From positions 4,499,501-4,563,500 of the forward strand of contig NZ_JARUBJ010000002.1 in the NCBI RefSeq assembly GCF_029626145.1: a stretch of DNA of 64,000 nucleotides, in the 5' to 3' direction. The notes under the pieces are model-generated. The model was not told the origin of the DNA, ran no database searches, and saw only the letters and a program-made list of their open reading frames with translations. Shown one piece after another: positions 52,100 to 61,587 of this stretch. Every line of letters begins with the position of its first letter. Within the stretch, counting starts at the first letter, position 1. Source of the stretch: Micromonospora sp. WMMD961. Its GTDB lineage: Bacteria > Actinomycetota > Actinomycetes > Mycobacteriales > Micromonosporaceae. The position numbers were made by a program, and so were the translations under genes.

Positions 52100-53176
52100 A
52101 TGCTCGACAGAAGCAGCACGCCCCGGCGACCCCGGGCAGCGAGGGCGCTGATCGCGGCAGCCGCCGCCGCAGTGCTGGCCGCCGCCCTCCTCCTCACCGC
52201 GCCGACGCCGGCCGCAGCCGCCGTCAGCCGGGCCGAACTCGCCCTCCGCTGGGCACCCATCCACTACCAGGACGTGGATGCCACCGGGAGCCACGCGCTC
52301 AGTGGCCAGTCGGACTACATCAGCAAGGTCGACTTTGACGGTGACCTCAACGGCCGCAACAACTGGGACCGGGCCGGCCAGGCGGGGACCTCACTCGCCG
52401 CTCACGCCTACTACTCGGTCGTGGAGACCAGCACCCACTGGTACATCACGTACTTCTTCTTCCACCCCCGCGACTGGGCCGACCACCCGTTCTTCGAGAC
52501 CGAGCACGAGAACGACGGTGAGGGCGCCCTGTTCGCCATCGAGCGCGACGGCTCCACGTACGGCGTCCTGCGCTCGGCCGTCACCGTCGCGCACAGCGAC
52601 TTCTACTCGTACACGCCGGCCGGCAGCACCTGGACCAGTGGCCGGGAGAGCGTGGACGGCACCCTGCAGTTCCAGGCGTCACCGCACGACACCTTCCAAC
52701 ACCCGGTGACGGCCCAGGAGGCGCAGGGCCACGGCCTGAAGGCCTACCCGCAGTACGCCATCAACGGCGACGGCCTGGTCTACTACCCGTCGACAGTCGC
52801 CGAGACGCCGAGCAGTGGCAACGACCGGGACGTCCGGTATCAGCTCATCGACATCTTCGCCGCCGGCGGACTGTGGGCCCAGCGGTCCAACCCGAGCCTG
52901 TTCGCCAGCCTCGGCACGTTCGCCGGTGACACGTCCGGCGACTGCGGCGTCGGCACCTGGAGTTGTTCGACCAACTCGGCGAACGCGCCCTGGGGCTGGG
53001 ACGACGGCAACGACGTACCCGGACGCGGGGAGATCGCCAGCGATCCGGCGAAACTGTCGGCCGAGTACTTCACGGTGCCGGCCGGCCTGGCCCGCAGCTA
53101 CAGCTACAACCCGTACGCCACGGCGGCGGCGGCGCTCGCCGAGGCGGCGCGGACGGCACTGCCGACCGTCGACTGA
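52100..53176 (+). CDS. Secreted protein of unknown function, His/Asp/Glu-rich core
   Basis: 358 residues, ATG at 52100 after GGGAG. A signal peptide (RALIAAAAAAVLAAALLLTAPTPAAAA) precedes a globular domain. Notable is the motif YITYFFFHPRDWADHPFFE followed by HENDGEGALFAIERDGS, a cluster of His, Asp and Glu that could bind metal, as in Vps62/NPP1-like secreted proteins. Cysteines CGVGTWSC near residue 290 could pair. The protein ends without anchor. I cannot name the family with certainty. Regulation by the upstream palindrome is likely. Confidence 0.7.
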   Translation: MLDRSSTPRRPRAARALIAAAAAAVLAAALLLTAPTPAAAAVSRAELALRWAPIHYQDVDATGSHALSGQSDYISKVDFDGDLNGRNNWDRAGQAGTSLAAHAYYSVVETSTHWYITYFFFHPRDWADHPFFETEHENDGEGALFAIERDGSTYGVLRSAVTVAHSDFYSYTPAGSTWTSGRESVDGTLQFQASPHDTFQHPVTAQEAQGHGLKAYPQYAINGDGLVYYPSTVAETPSSGNDRDVRYQLIDIFAAGGLWAQRSNPSLFASLGTFAGDTSGDCGVGTWSCSTNSANAPWGWDDGNDVPGRGEIASDPAKLSAEYFTVPAGLARSYSYNPYATAAAALAEAARTALPTVD

Positions 53177-53185
53177 CACCTTCGT

Positions 53186-53224
53186 CTGCCCGGTGACAGG
53201 TCCGGAAGACCCGTCACCGGGGAG
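53186..53224. terminator. Bidirectional hairpin overlapping the AlkZ-like stop
   Basis: CCCGGTGAC at 53189-53197 pairs with GTCACCGGG at 53213-53221, and the arms extend outwards by a further three bases each side after one mismatch. It spans the minus-strand gene's stop at 53214-53216. Confidence 0.6.
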
Positions 53225-54311
53225 ACGGGGCCACCCGCACGCGGTCGCTCTCGTTGTCGGAGAGGAACAGCGCCAAGGCGTGCCCCCCCTCTGCCACCGC
53301 GGCGCGGTCCGCCCGACTGAGGTAGGTCAGTGGCTCGACGGTCACGGTGCCCGCCTCGACCGTCCAGGTCGCGGCGACCCGGCCGCCGACGAGCACCACG
53401 CGTTCGCCGGCCACCGAGAGGAGACGGTGGGCGTCGTCGATGATCCGGCTGCGGTCGTCGTAGCCGAGGATCGCGTTGTCGAACGCCGGCAGGAACCGCA
53501 CCGGGGCGGGTGTCTCCGGATCGGGGCGCGGCGCGTCGGGCAGGTCGACCAGTTTCCGGCCGCGCTCGTCGCGAAAGGTCACCAACTCCTCGCGCATCTC
53601 GGCCACCGTGGCGGGCAGACCGGCGAGGCCGCACCAGGCGCGCAGGTCGGCGGTGGCGGCCGGCCCGAACGCGGCCAGATAGCGGCGTACGAGAACCTGC
53701 CCGACCGGATCGGAGCCATCCGGGGTTGGCGGATCGACCTGCCGGCCCACCCACGCGGAGAGCAGGACATGACGCACGCCCCCCTTGGCGCGCCACACCC
53801 CGCGCGGCGGCAGTTGGACCAACGGGAGGAGCGCGACACCCATCTCGCCCAACGCCCGTGGCCCCGAGGCCGGCCAGCGTTCGGCGAGCGCCCGCCCGAT
53901 CTCCGGCATCGAGCGCGGCTCACCGTCGGCCAGCACCTCCCGGGCCGCCGCGGCGAGGTCGTCGAGGTCGACGCCGTTCAACTCGCCGCGGTAGACCCCG
54001 AGCACCCGTTGGCGCAGCATGGCGTCGTGACGGGAGCGCCAGGCCACGGCGTCGTCGGCGACGAGCAGGTGGACGGTGCGACGCATCAGGTGGGTGCGCA
54101 CCACGTGTCGCTGGGTCAGCAGGTGCGAGAGGACCGCCGGGTCGAAGTCACGCAGCCGCGACCAGAGCCCGACGAACGGTTCCTGCGGCTCCTGCGCCTG
54201 GAGACCGCCGAGGTGCGCGACGGCGTCGGGGACCGGCATCTCGGCGCGATCGAGGAGCAACTGCCGGGCGAGCGTCGCGCGGTTGAGCGCCCGCGAGTCG
54301 AGAACGGTCAC
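53214..54311 (-). CDS. Winged-helix DNA-binding protein, AlkZ-like (HTH_42)
   Basis: 365 residues, ATG at 54311. The N-terminus carries LGGLQAQEPQEP with Gln38-x-Gln40, the QxQ motif that serves as catalytic site of the AlkZ/YcaQ DNA glycosylases. Tandem winged helices, RTHLMRRTVHLLVADDAVAW, and the C-terminal FLPAFDNAILGYDDRSRII segment follow the family. AlkZ unhooks interstrand crosslinks and protects producers of nitrogen-mustard-like antibiotics, while paralogues in this family have unknown substrates. Placing it in DNA repair is inference from the motif. Confidence 0.78.
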   Translation of the reverse strand: MTVLDSRALNRATLARQLLLDRAEMPVPDAVAHLGGLQAQEPQEPFVGLWSRLRDFDPAVLSHLLTQRHVVRTHLMRRTVHLLVADDAVAWRSRHDAMLRQRVLGVYRGELNGVDLDDLAAAAREVLADGEPRSMPEIGRALAERWPASGPRALGEMGVALLPLVQLPPRGVWRAKGGVRHVLLSAWVGRQVDPPTPDGSDPVGQVLVRRYLAAFGPAATADLRAWCGLAGLPATVAEMREELVTFRDERGRKLVDLPDAPRPDPETPAPVRFLPAFDNAILGYDDRSRIIDDAHRLLSVAGERVVLVGGRVAATWTVEAGTVTVEPLTYLSRADRAAVAEGGHALALFLSDNESDRVRVAPSPR

Positions 54312-54378
54312 GTGCTGATTCTCCGTCCCGGGCTGACAGTTTCCGTCGAGGCGGCCGGGGACGACAGGTGCCGGATAA

Positions 54379-54418
54379 GGATTCGCCCCGGCCGGTGAGC
54401 ACCGGGCGGGGCGAATCC
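54379..54418. terminator. 12-bp two-tier hairpin between divergent-end genes
   Basis: GGATTCGCCCCG at 54379-54390 pairs with CGGGGCGAATCC at 54407-54418, and inside it CCGGT pairs with ACCGG. It lies just past the stop of the phosphodiester glycosidase gene on the minus strand. Confidence 0.75.
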
Positions 54419-54434
54419 GTACGGATACAACAGT

Positions 54435-55691
54435 TCAGTGCCGGCCCACGAAGATCCCGATACCGTTGGCGACCGCGCGCTCCGTACCGTCGGACGGGTT
54501 GTTGCGGGCGGTTGCCGCGGCCTGGCCCGGCTCGCGGACGGCGACCGTGCTCGATCCGCCGCCGTCCAGGTTCACGGCGTCGTGCGCGCCGAGCGAGCGC
54601 ATCAGCTCGGCCAGTTCGGCGATCGTGAAGCCGGCGCTGGCCGGGGCGCGGCCGGCGAGGGCGACCAGGTAGACGGTCCTGCCGTCCGGGCTGACGCCGG
54701 CCGAGCTGCGTACCGCGGCGGTCCTGGTGTCGAGGCCGGCCAGCGGCGCGCCGTCGCGCAGGATCGGCGCTCCGCCGACCGCGAACGTCAGCTTCGGCCT
54801 ACCGGCGGAGTCGAGCTTCTCGCGCACCTGCACCCGGTCGCCGACGGCGAGGTCGTCGAGCGCGTCCGCGCCGCGATCCCGGCCGACCAGCACCTGAGTG
54901 TCGGCGGGGATCGCGCCCGCACCGGGCAGCTGACCCACCGCGGTCACCACACCGTCTCGCACGGTCACCTCGTAGGTGTGGGTGCTGCACGGGTCACTGC
55001 GGCTGGTGTCGGAGCCGCAGGTCGACCGGACCCGCGAGGCGGCACCCCAGTCGGAGGTGAACAGGCCGACGCCGTCGACCGGGAGCGCGTACTGGTTGAG
55101 GCCGCTGAGGGCGATCGTGCCCTTCCCGCTGCGGACCTCGCCGTCCAGGCTCAGGGTGTCGACGCGCGCCTTGCCGTTCACGCCCACGCCGAACACGTCC
55201 CTGGTCGAGGTGCCGGGGGCGAGGCCGGGGCCGAAGCGCTGCGCGGTGGGCACCGCGAACTTCAACTCCTCGCCGTCGGCGATCTCCGGACCCGAGGAGG
55301 AGTAGGTCGGGGCGACGCCGACGTGGGTCTCGCTGTTGTTGAAGAAGTCGCCGTTCACGCCGGCGACGGCACCCTGGTCGTTCGTCATGGCCGAGACGAC
55401 CTTGCGCTGCGCGACCGCGTCGGGGTGCAGCAGGTCCAGGGAGACCTTGTTCTTCTTCAGGTCGGCCGTGAGCAGGTAGCCGACGGTGGCGCCGCGAGGC
55501 GTGGCCACCTGGAACGAGCCGTACGTGACGCCCGGCGCGAGCTGCTCGGTGGAGGTGAAGGTGATCGGAGTGCCCGCCTCGGTTACCGTGGCGGTCGCGG
55601 CGTGGGCTGCGCCGACCGGCGCCGCGAGTGTGCTCAGCCCCGCGGCGATCAGCAGCGCCAGACTCGGGCGTACGAGGTTGGACGACCTCAT
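54435..55691 (-). CDS. Secreted phosphodiester glycosidase (NAGPA family)
   Basis: 418 residues, ATG at 55691 (GAAAGGAGC upstream). A signal peptide ends near the AAHA residues. The mature protein carries the NAGPA motifs GAVAGVNGDFFNN and, near the end, LGAHDAVNLDGGGSSTVAV, with a further region VGGAPILRDG. The family cleaves phosphodiester-linked sugars such as GlcNAc-1-phosphodiesters, so it may process wall teichoic acid or exopolysaccharide. It is exported, free or wall-associated. No partner enzymes are linked. The substrate is inference from the family. Confidence 0.88.
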   Translation of the reverse strand: MRSSNLVRPSLALLIAAGLSTLAAPVGAAHAATATVTEAGTPITFTSTEQLAPGVTYGSFQVATPRGATVGYLLTADLKKNKVSLDLLHPDAVAQRKVVSAMTNDQGAVAGVNGDFFNNSETHVGVAPTYSSSGPEIADGEELKFAVPTAQRFGPGLAPGTSTRDVFGVGVNGKARVDTLSLDGEVRSGKGTIALSGLNQYALPVDGVGLFTSDWGAASRVRSTCGSDTSRSDPCSTHTYEVTVRDGVVTAVGQLPGAGAIPADTQVLVGRDRGADALDDLAVGDRVQVREKLDSAGRPKLTFAVGGAPILRDGAPLAGLDTRTAAVRSSAGVSPDGRTVYLVALAGRAPASAGFTIAELAELMRSLGAHDAVNLDGGGSSTVAVREPGQAAATARNNPSDGTERAVANGIGIFVGRH

Positions 55692-56022
55692 TGCCGCTCC
55701 TTTCGTGATGCGATTCCTGGCCTGCGCCGGGGCTGGTCGAACCGGCTGGCGGTCCGGCCGGGCCGGCGATGATCTTCCCGACCAGCCGACCAGGCGGGGG
55801 TGAACGCGGGAGGCGGTCGACGTGAACCACCCGGGCCGTCTTGATCAACTGCTGGAGCCGGCGCGGGGGTGCCAAAAACTTTTGTGGACTTCCTACAACT
55901 GAGCGACTGTTGGTTCGGTGGTTGCGCCATAGCGCTGGCCGCCGCCAGCCGGAAAGGTGATCACTGCTGGGAGCCGTCGTTCCGCGGCACGCAGTTCAAG
56001 GTCTAGCTAAGGGGTCAGTCGG
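55692..56022. promoter_or_regulatory. Divergent upstream region of the carboxylase and glycosidase genes
   Basis: 331 bp without a gene. The right half is AT-richer (CAAAAACTTTTG and ACTTCCTACAACTG near 55870-55900) and is the likely promoter of the carboxylase. The self-complementary CAAAA/TTTTG pair may be part of an operator. A ribosome site AAGGGG precedes the GTG at 56023. Confidence 0.45.
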
Positions 56023-59000
56023 GTGTTCAACCGTGTCGCCATCGTCAACCGTGGTGAAGCCGCCATGCGGCTCATCCACGCGGTCCGCGAGTTGGCCGCG
56101 GAGACCGGCATCCCGCTCGAAACCGTCGCGCTCTACACCGACGTCGACCGCACCGCCACATTCGTCCGTGAAGCGGACATCGCCTACGATCTCGGCCCGG
56201 CTTCCGCCCGCCCGTACCTCAACCACCAGGTGCTGGAACGCGCCCTGACCGAGACCGGGGCCGACGCCGCCTGGGTCGGCTGGGGCTTCGTCGCCGAGGA
56301 TCCGGCATTCGCGGAACTGTGCGAGAAGATCGGCGTCACGTTCGTCGGGCCGAGCGCGGACGCCATGCGCCAACTCGGTGACAAGATCGGCTCGAAGCTG
56401 ATCGCCGAGGAGGTCGGCGTTCCGGTCGCGCCGTGGAGCCGGGGTGCGGTCGAGACCCTGGCCGCCGCCCGGACGGCGGCGGCCGAGATCGGCTACCCGC
56501 TGATGCTCAAGGCGACCGCCGGCGGCGGCGGGCGCGGCATCCGTGTGATCCGCAACGAAGCCGAACTGGACGACGCCTACGAGCGGACCAGCCAGGAGGC
56601 AGCGCGGGCGTTCGGCAGCGGCATCGTGTTCCTGGAACGCCTGGTCACCGGGGCCCGGCACGTCGAGGTCCAGGTGATCGCCGACGGGCAGGGCACCGCC
56701 TGGGCGCTCGGCGTCCGCGACTGCTCGGTGCAGCGCCGCAACCAGAAGGTCATCGAGGAGTCGGCGTCGCCGGTGCTCGACGCGGCGCAGGCCGCCGAGC
56801 TCAAGACGTCGGCCGAGCGGCTGGCCGTGGCGGTCGGCTACCGCGGCGCGGCGACAGTGGAGTTCCTGTACCACCCCGGCGACCGGCTGTTCGCGTTCCT
56901 GGAGGTCAACACCCGCCTCCAGGTGGAGCACCCGATCACCGAGCTGACGACCGGTTTCGACCTGGTCAAGGCGCAGTTGCACGTCGCCTCGGGCGGCCGG
57001 CTCGAGGGCCAGCCGCCGGTGGAGCGCGGGCACGCCATCGAGGCCCGGCTGAACGCCGAGGACCCCGACCGTGACTTCGCGCCGTCGCCGGGGCGGATCG
57101 CGCGACTCGACCTGCCCAGCGGGCCCGGCATCCGGGTGGACACCGGCGTCAGCGAGGGCGACACCATCCCCGCCGACTTCGACTCGATGATCGCGAAGAT
57201 CATCGCGTACGGCCGTGATCGCGACGAGGCGCTCGGCAGGCTGCGGCGGGCCATGGCGAACACCACGGTGATCATCGAGGGCGGCGCGACGAACAAGAGC
57301 TTCGTGCTCGACCTGCTCGACCAGCCCGAGGTGATCGACGCCAGCGCGGACACCGGCTGGATCGACCGCGTTCGCGGCGAGGGCCGACTCGTCACGCACC
57401 GCCACAGCGGGGTCGCGCTGGCAGCCGCCGCCATCGAGGCGTACGAGGAGGAGGAGCGCGTCGAGCGGCAGCGGCTGCTGTCGACGGCAGCCGGCGGACG
57501 CCCGCAGGTGCAGCACTCCAGTGGTCGACCGCTCGACCTCAAGCTGCGCGGCGTCGGCTACCGCACCCGCGTGGCCCGGGTCGGGCCACACCGGTTCCGC
57601 GTCGGCATCGAGGGGGGCGCCGTCGTCCGCACCGCCGACGTCGAACTCGACCGGTTCGACCGGCACACCGGCCAGATCGTCGTCAACGGCATCCGGTACC
57701 GCCTGCTCACCGGCACGTACGGCCCGACCCACCTGGTCGAGGTGGACGGTGTGACGCACCGGGTCAGCCGCGACGAGGGTGGCGTCCTGCGCTCCCCGAT
57801 GCCGGCGCTCGTCGTCGCCACGCCGCTGGAGATCGGCGCCGAGGTCGAGGCGGGCGCACCGGTGCTGGTGCTCGAAGCGATGAAGATGGAGACGGTGCTG
57901 CGGGCGCCGTTCAAGGCCCGGCTCAAGGAGTGCGCCGTCTCGGTGGGCAGCCAGGTGGAGGCGGGTGCGCCGCTGCTGCGCCTGGAGCCGCTGGCGGACG
58001 ACACCGAGGAGGCCACGGACGACCCGACCGCCGAGACCGTCGAGCTGGACCTGCCGACCGCCGCCGAGGACGTCCCGGCGGACGAGCGCAGCCGGCGCGG
58101 TCAGGAGGACCTACGCGGGCTGCTGCTCGGCTTCGACGTCGACCCGCACGACGACCGGCGGGTGCTCGACGGCTACCTCAGCGCGCGGCGGCAGGCCACC
58201 GAAGCAGGTCAGCGGCCAGGGGCCGGGGCCGTCGGTCAGCGGCCACTGGCCGCCGAGCTCGATCTCATCGAGGTGTTCGCCGATCTCGCCGAGCTGAGCC
58301 GCAACCGGCCGACCGGTGAGGACGGCGGCGGCGCCCACGTGCACAGCGCACGGGAGTACTTCCACACCTACCTGCAGAGCCTCGACGTCGAGCGGGCCGG
58401 TCTGCCGGACGCCTTCCAGACCAGGCTCGCCAAGGCACTCGGCCGGTACGGCGTCACCGACCTGGAGCGCTCCCCCGCCCTCGAATCGGCCGTGTTCCGG
58501 ATCTTCCTCGCCCAGCAACGGGCGTCCGCCGACGCCACTGTCGTCGCGGCCCTGCTGCGCGCCTGGCTGCGGGAGACCCCGCCGGACGAGTCGTTGCGCG
58601 AGCCCGCCGGCCTGGCGCTGGAACGGCTGATCGCCGCGACGCAGGTGCGCTTCCCCGTGGTCGCCGACCTCGCCCGTGGCGTGGTGTTCGCCTGGTTCGC
58701 CCAGCCCCTGCTGCGGCGCAACCGGGCCCGGGTCTACGCCACGGTCCGTGGGCACCTGCGGCACCTGGACGCGCAGCCGGACGCGCCGGACCGTGCCGAG
58801 CGCATCGCCGAGATGGTCCGCAGCACCGAGCCACTGGTCCGACTGCTCGGGCAGCGGCTCGTCCGCGACCACCTCGACAACGCGGTGATGCTGGAGGTGC
58901 TGACCCGGCGGTACTACGGCAACCGGGCGCTCACCAGCGTCCGTACCCAGGCGGTCGCGGGCTGCACGTTCGTGGTCGCCGAGCGGGCCGACTCGAGCGT

Positions 59001-61512
59001 CGTCTCCGCCGCGGTGAGCTTCGACGCGCTGGGCAGCGCGTTGCGCGGGCTGGCCGAGTTGGCCGGCGACGAGGACTCCGTCGACGCCGACATCTACCTC
59101 GGTTGGGAGAACCAGCCGGAGGACTTCGACGCGATGGCGGCGGCGCTGGCCGAGGTCGTCGCCGCGCACCCGCTGCCGCCTCAGGTCCGCCGGGTCACCA
59201 CCACCGTCGCGGGTCGCGGCGGAGCGGTGATGCACCACCACTTCACCTTCCGCCCGTCGGACACCGAGCTGACCGAGGACCGGCTGATCCGTGGCCTGCA
59301 CCCGTACATCGCGCAGCGGATGCAGTTGGAGCGGCTGCACAAGTTCGACCTGACCCGCCTGCCGTCGTCGGACGAGGAGGTCTACCTCTTCCAGTGTGTG
59401 GCGCGGGAGAACCGGGCCGACGAGCGTCTCGTCGCGTTCGCGCAGGTGCGTGACCTGACCGAGCTTCGCGAGCAGGACGGACGTCTGGTCGCGCTGCCGA
59501 CCACCGAGGACGCCATCGCCGCCTGTCTCGACTCGATCCGCCGCGCCCAGTCGCTGCGACCGTCGAAGACGCGCTTCAACACCAACCGCATTGTGGTCTA
59601 CGTGTGGCCGCCGAGCGAGCTCACCCGCGAGGAGATGGAGATGATCGCCGGGCGCGTGCGCCCGACGACAGCGGGCGCCGGGCTGGAGGAGATCCTGTTC
59701 ATCGCGCGGCAGCGCGACCGCCGGACCGGCGAACTGACCAAGATCGCCGTACGGATCTCGTTCGACGCCGCCGGCGGGGCGGAGCTGGCCGTCGGCGAGC
59801 CCCCGGTCGAGCCGATCGAGCCGCTCGACGAGTACCGGCTCAAGGTGCTGCGCGCGAGCAGCCGCAACACCGTGTACCCGTACGAGCTGACCGGCCGGCT
59901 CGGTGACTTCGTCGAGCACGACCTCGACGACGCCCACGTGCTGGTGCCGGTGGACCGGCCGAAGGGGCGCAACAGCGCCGCGATCGTCGCCGGGGTGGTC
60001 ACGACGCCGACCGAGCGGCACCCGCAGGGTGTCACCCGGGTCGTGCTGCTCGGCGACCCGACGAAGTCGCTGGGCGCCCTGTCGGAGCCCGAGTGCCGGC
60101 GCGTGATCGCCGCCCTGGACCTGGCCGAGCGGATGCAGGTGCCGCTGGAGTGGTGGGCGCTGTCCGCCGGCGCTCGGATCTCGATGACCTCGGGCACCGA
60201 GAACATGGACTGGGTGGCCGCCGCGCTCAAGCGGATCGTCGAGTTCACCCAGGCCGGCGGTGAGATCAACATCGTGGTGGCCGGCATCAACGTGGGCGCG
60301 CAGCCGTACTGGAACGCCGAGGCGACGATGCTCATGCACACCAGGGGCATCCTGGTGATGACCCCGGACTCGGCGATGGTGCTCACCGGCAAGCAGTCGC
60401 TCGACTTCTCCGGTGGGGTGTCCGCCGAGGACAACTTCGGCATCGGTGGCTACGACCGGGTGATGGGCCCGAACGGGCAGGCGCAGTACTGGGCGCCGAA
60501 CCTCACGGCCGCCCGGGACGTGGTGATGGCGCACTACGACCACGCGTACGTCGCTCCCGGCGAGGACGCTCCCCGGCGGGCGGTCACCTCCGACCCCACC
60601 GACCGCGACATCTCCGACTTCCCGCACGACGTGGCGGGCAGCGCCTTCCGCACCGTCGGGGAGATCTTCTCCGTCGAGGCGAACCCGGACCGCAAGAAGC
60701 CCTTCGACATCCGCACGGTGATGCGGGCCCTCTCCGACCAGGACCACCCGGTCCTGGAGCGTTGGGCGGGCATGGCGGACGCGGACACCGCGGTCGTGCA
60801 GGACATCCACCTCGGTGGCATTCCGGTCTGCCTGCTCGGCATCGAGTCCCGGTCGGTGCCGCGGCACGGCTTCCCGCCCACCGACGGCCCGGACACCTAC
60901 ACGGCGGGCACGCTGTTCCCCCGTTCCTCGAAGAAGGCGGCGCGGGCGATCAACGCGGCCAGCGGCAACCGGCCGCTCGTCGTGCTGGCGAACCTGTCGG
61001 GCTTCGACGGCTCACCGGAGTCGATGCGCAAGCTGCAGCTGGAGTACGGGGCCGAGATCGGTCGGGCGATCGTGAACTTCGACGGGCCGATCGTGTTCTG
61101 CGTGATCTCGCGCTACCACGGCGGTGCGTTCGTGGTGTTCTCGAAGGCGCTGAACCCGAACATGACGGTGCTCGCGTTGGAGGGCTCGTTCGCCTCGGTG
61201 CTCGGCGGGGCACCCGCCGCCGCTGTGGTGTTCTCCGCCGACGTCAACGCCCGGACGGCGGCCGACCCGCGTGTGCGGGACCTGGAGGCCCGCGTCGCGG
61301 CTGCCGCCGGCACCGAGCGCGCCGCGCTGACCGCGGAGCTCGACGAGCTGCGTTCGTCGGTGCGGGCGGAGAAGCTCGGCGAGGTCGCCGCGGAGTTCGA
61401 CCGGGTGCACAACATCCACCGTGCGGTCGAGGTCGGCTCGGTGGACGCCGTCGTCCGCGCCGCCGAGCTGCGTCCGCGCATCATCGAGGCCATCGAGGCC
61501 CGCCTGGGCTAG
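56023..61512 (+). CDS. Single-chain acetyl-CoA carboxylase (biotin carboxylase, carrier and carboxyltransferase fused)
   Basis: 1829 residues from GTG 56023. The N-terminal biotin carboxylase (about 1-450) has NRGEAAMRLIHAV, the ATP-grasp loop KATAGGGGRGIRVI, and EVNTRLQVEHPITE. Next comes a biotin carrier with VLEAMKMETVL, where Lys621 carries biotin. A long middle region (about 680-1200) follows, then the carboxyltransferase halves with GGEINIVVAGINVGAQPYWNAEATML, LDFSGGVSAEDNFGIGGYD and the C-terminal LEYGAEIGRAIVNFDGPIVF. It makes malonyl-CoA from acetyl-CoA for fatty acid or polyketide synthesis. The order matches eukaryotic ACC. Actinobacteria usually use separate AccA and AccB/D chains, so this fusion is notable. 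Terminated by a perfect hairpin. Confidence 0.93.
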   Translation: MFNRVAIVNRGEAAMRLIHAVRELAAETGIPLETVALYTDVDRTATFVREADIAYDLGPASARPYLNHQVLERALTETGADAAWVGWGFVAEDPAFAELCEKIGVTFVGPSADAMRQLGDKIGSKLIAEEVGVPVAPWSRGAVETLAAARTAAAEIGYPLMLKATAGGGGRGIRVIRNEAELDDAYERTSQEAARAFGSGIVFLERLVTGARHVEVQVIADGQGTAWALGVRDCSVQRRNQKVIEESASPVLDAAQAAELKTSAERLAVAVGYRGAATVEFLYHPGDRLFAFLEVNTRLQVEHPITELTTGFDLVKAQLHVASGGRLEGQPPVERGHAIEARLNAEDPDRDFAPSPGRIARLDLPSGPGIRVDTGVSEGDTIPADFDSMIAKIIAYGRDRDEALGRLRRAMANTTVIIEGGATNKSFVLDLLDQPEVIDASADTGWIDRVRGEGRLVTHRHSGVALAAAAIEAYEEEERVERQRLLSTAAGGRPQVQHSSGRPLDLKLRGVGYRTRVARVGPHRFRVGIEGGAVVRTADVELDRFDRHTGQIVVNGIRYRLLTGTYGPTHLVEVDGVTHRVSRDEGGVLRSPMPALVVATPLEIGAEVEAGAPVLVLEAMKMETVLRAPFKARLKECAVSVGSQVEAGAPLLRLEPLADDTEEATDDPTAETVELDLPTAAEDVPADERSRRGQEDLRGLLLGFDVDPHDDRRVLDGYLSARRQATEAGQRPGAGAVGQRPLAAELDLIEVFADLAELSRNRPTGEDGGGAHVHSAREYFHTYLQSLDVERAGLPDAFQTRLAKALGRYGVTDLERSPALESAVFRIFLAQQRASADATVVAALLRAWLRETPPDESLREPAGLALERLIAATQVRFPVVADLARGVVFAWFAQPLLRRNRARVYATVRGHLRHLDAQPDAPDRAERIAEMVRSTEPLVRLLGQRLVRDHLDNAVMLEVLTRRYYGNRALTSVRTQAVAGCTFVVAERADSSVVSAAVSFDALGSALRGLAELAGDEDSVDADIYLGWENQPEDFDAMAAALAEVVAAHPLPPQVRRVTTTVAGRGGAVMHHHFTFRPSDTELTEDRLIRGLHPYIAQRMQLERLHKFDLTRLPSSDEEVYLFQCVARENRADERLVAFAQVRDLTELREQDGRLVALPTTEDAIAACLDSIRRAQSLRPSKTRFNTNRIVVYVWPPSELTREEMEMIAGRVRPTTAGAGLEEILFIARQRDRRTGELTKIAVRISFDAAGGAELAVGEPPVEPIEPLDEYRLKVLRASSRNTVYPYELTGRLGDFVEHDLDDAHVLVPVDRPKGRNSAAIVAGVVTTPTERHPQGVTRVVLLGDPTKSLGALSEPECRRVIAALDLAERMQVPLEWWALSAGARISMTSGTENMDWVAAALKRIVEFTQAGGEINIVVAGINVGAQPYWNAEATMLMHTRGILVMTPDSAMVLTGKQSLDFSGGVSAEDNFGIGGYDRVMGPNGQAQYWAPNLTAARDVVMAHYDHAYVAPGEDAPRRAVTSDPTDRDISDFPHDVAGSAFRTVGEIFSVEANPDRKKPFDIRTVMRALSDQDHPVLERWAGMADADTAVVQDIHLGGIPVCLLGIESRSVPRHGFPPTDGPDTYTAGTLFPRSSKKAARAINAASGNRPLVVLANLSGFDGSPESMRKLQLEYGAEIGRAIVNFDGPIVFCVISRYHGGAFVVFSKALNPNMTVLALEGSFASVLGGAPAAAVVFSADVNARTAADPRVRDLEARVAAAAGTERAALTAELDELRSSVRAEKLGEVAAEFDRVHNIHRAVEVGSVDAVVRAAELRPRIIEAIEARLG

Positions 61513-61525
61513 CAGCCGCCGCGTG

Positions 61526-61560
61526 GTCGGCGCCGCCGGTCGTCGACCGGCGGCGCCGAC
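61526..61560. terminator. Perfect 15-bp hairpin after the carboxylase
   Basis: GTCGGCGCCGCCGGT at 61526-61540 pairs with ACCGGCGGCGCCGAC at 61546-61560, between the convergent carboxylase and aldolase genes. Confidence 0.85.
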
Positions 61561-61587
61561 CCGTCGGTGCGGGTGACGTGTCGCCGG

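Noticed and set aside
58111..60867. A 918-codon minus-strand open frame inside the carboxylase
   Set aside because: It is a shadow of the plus-strand carboxylase, which has continuous domain signatures in its own frame.
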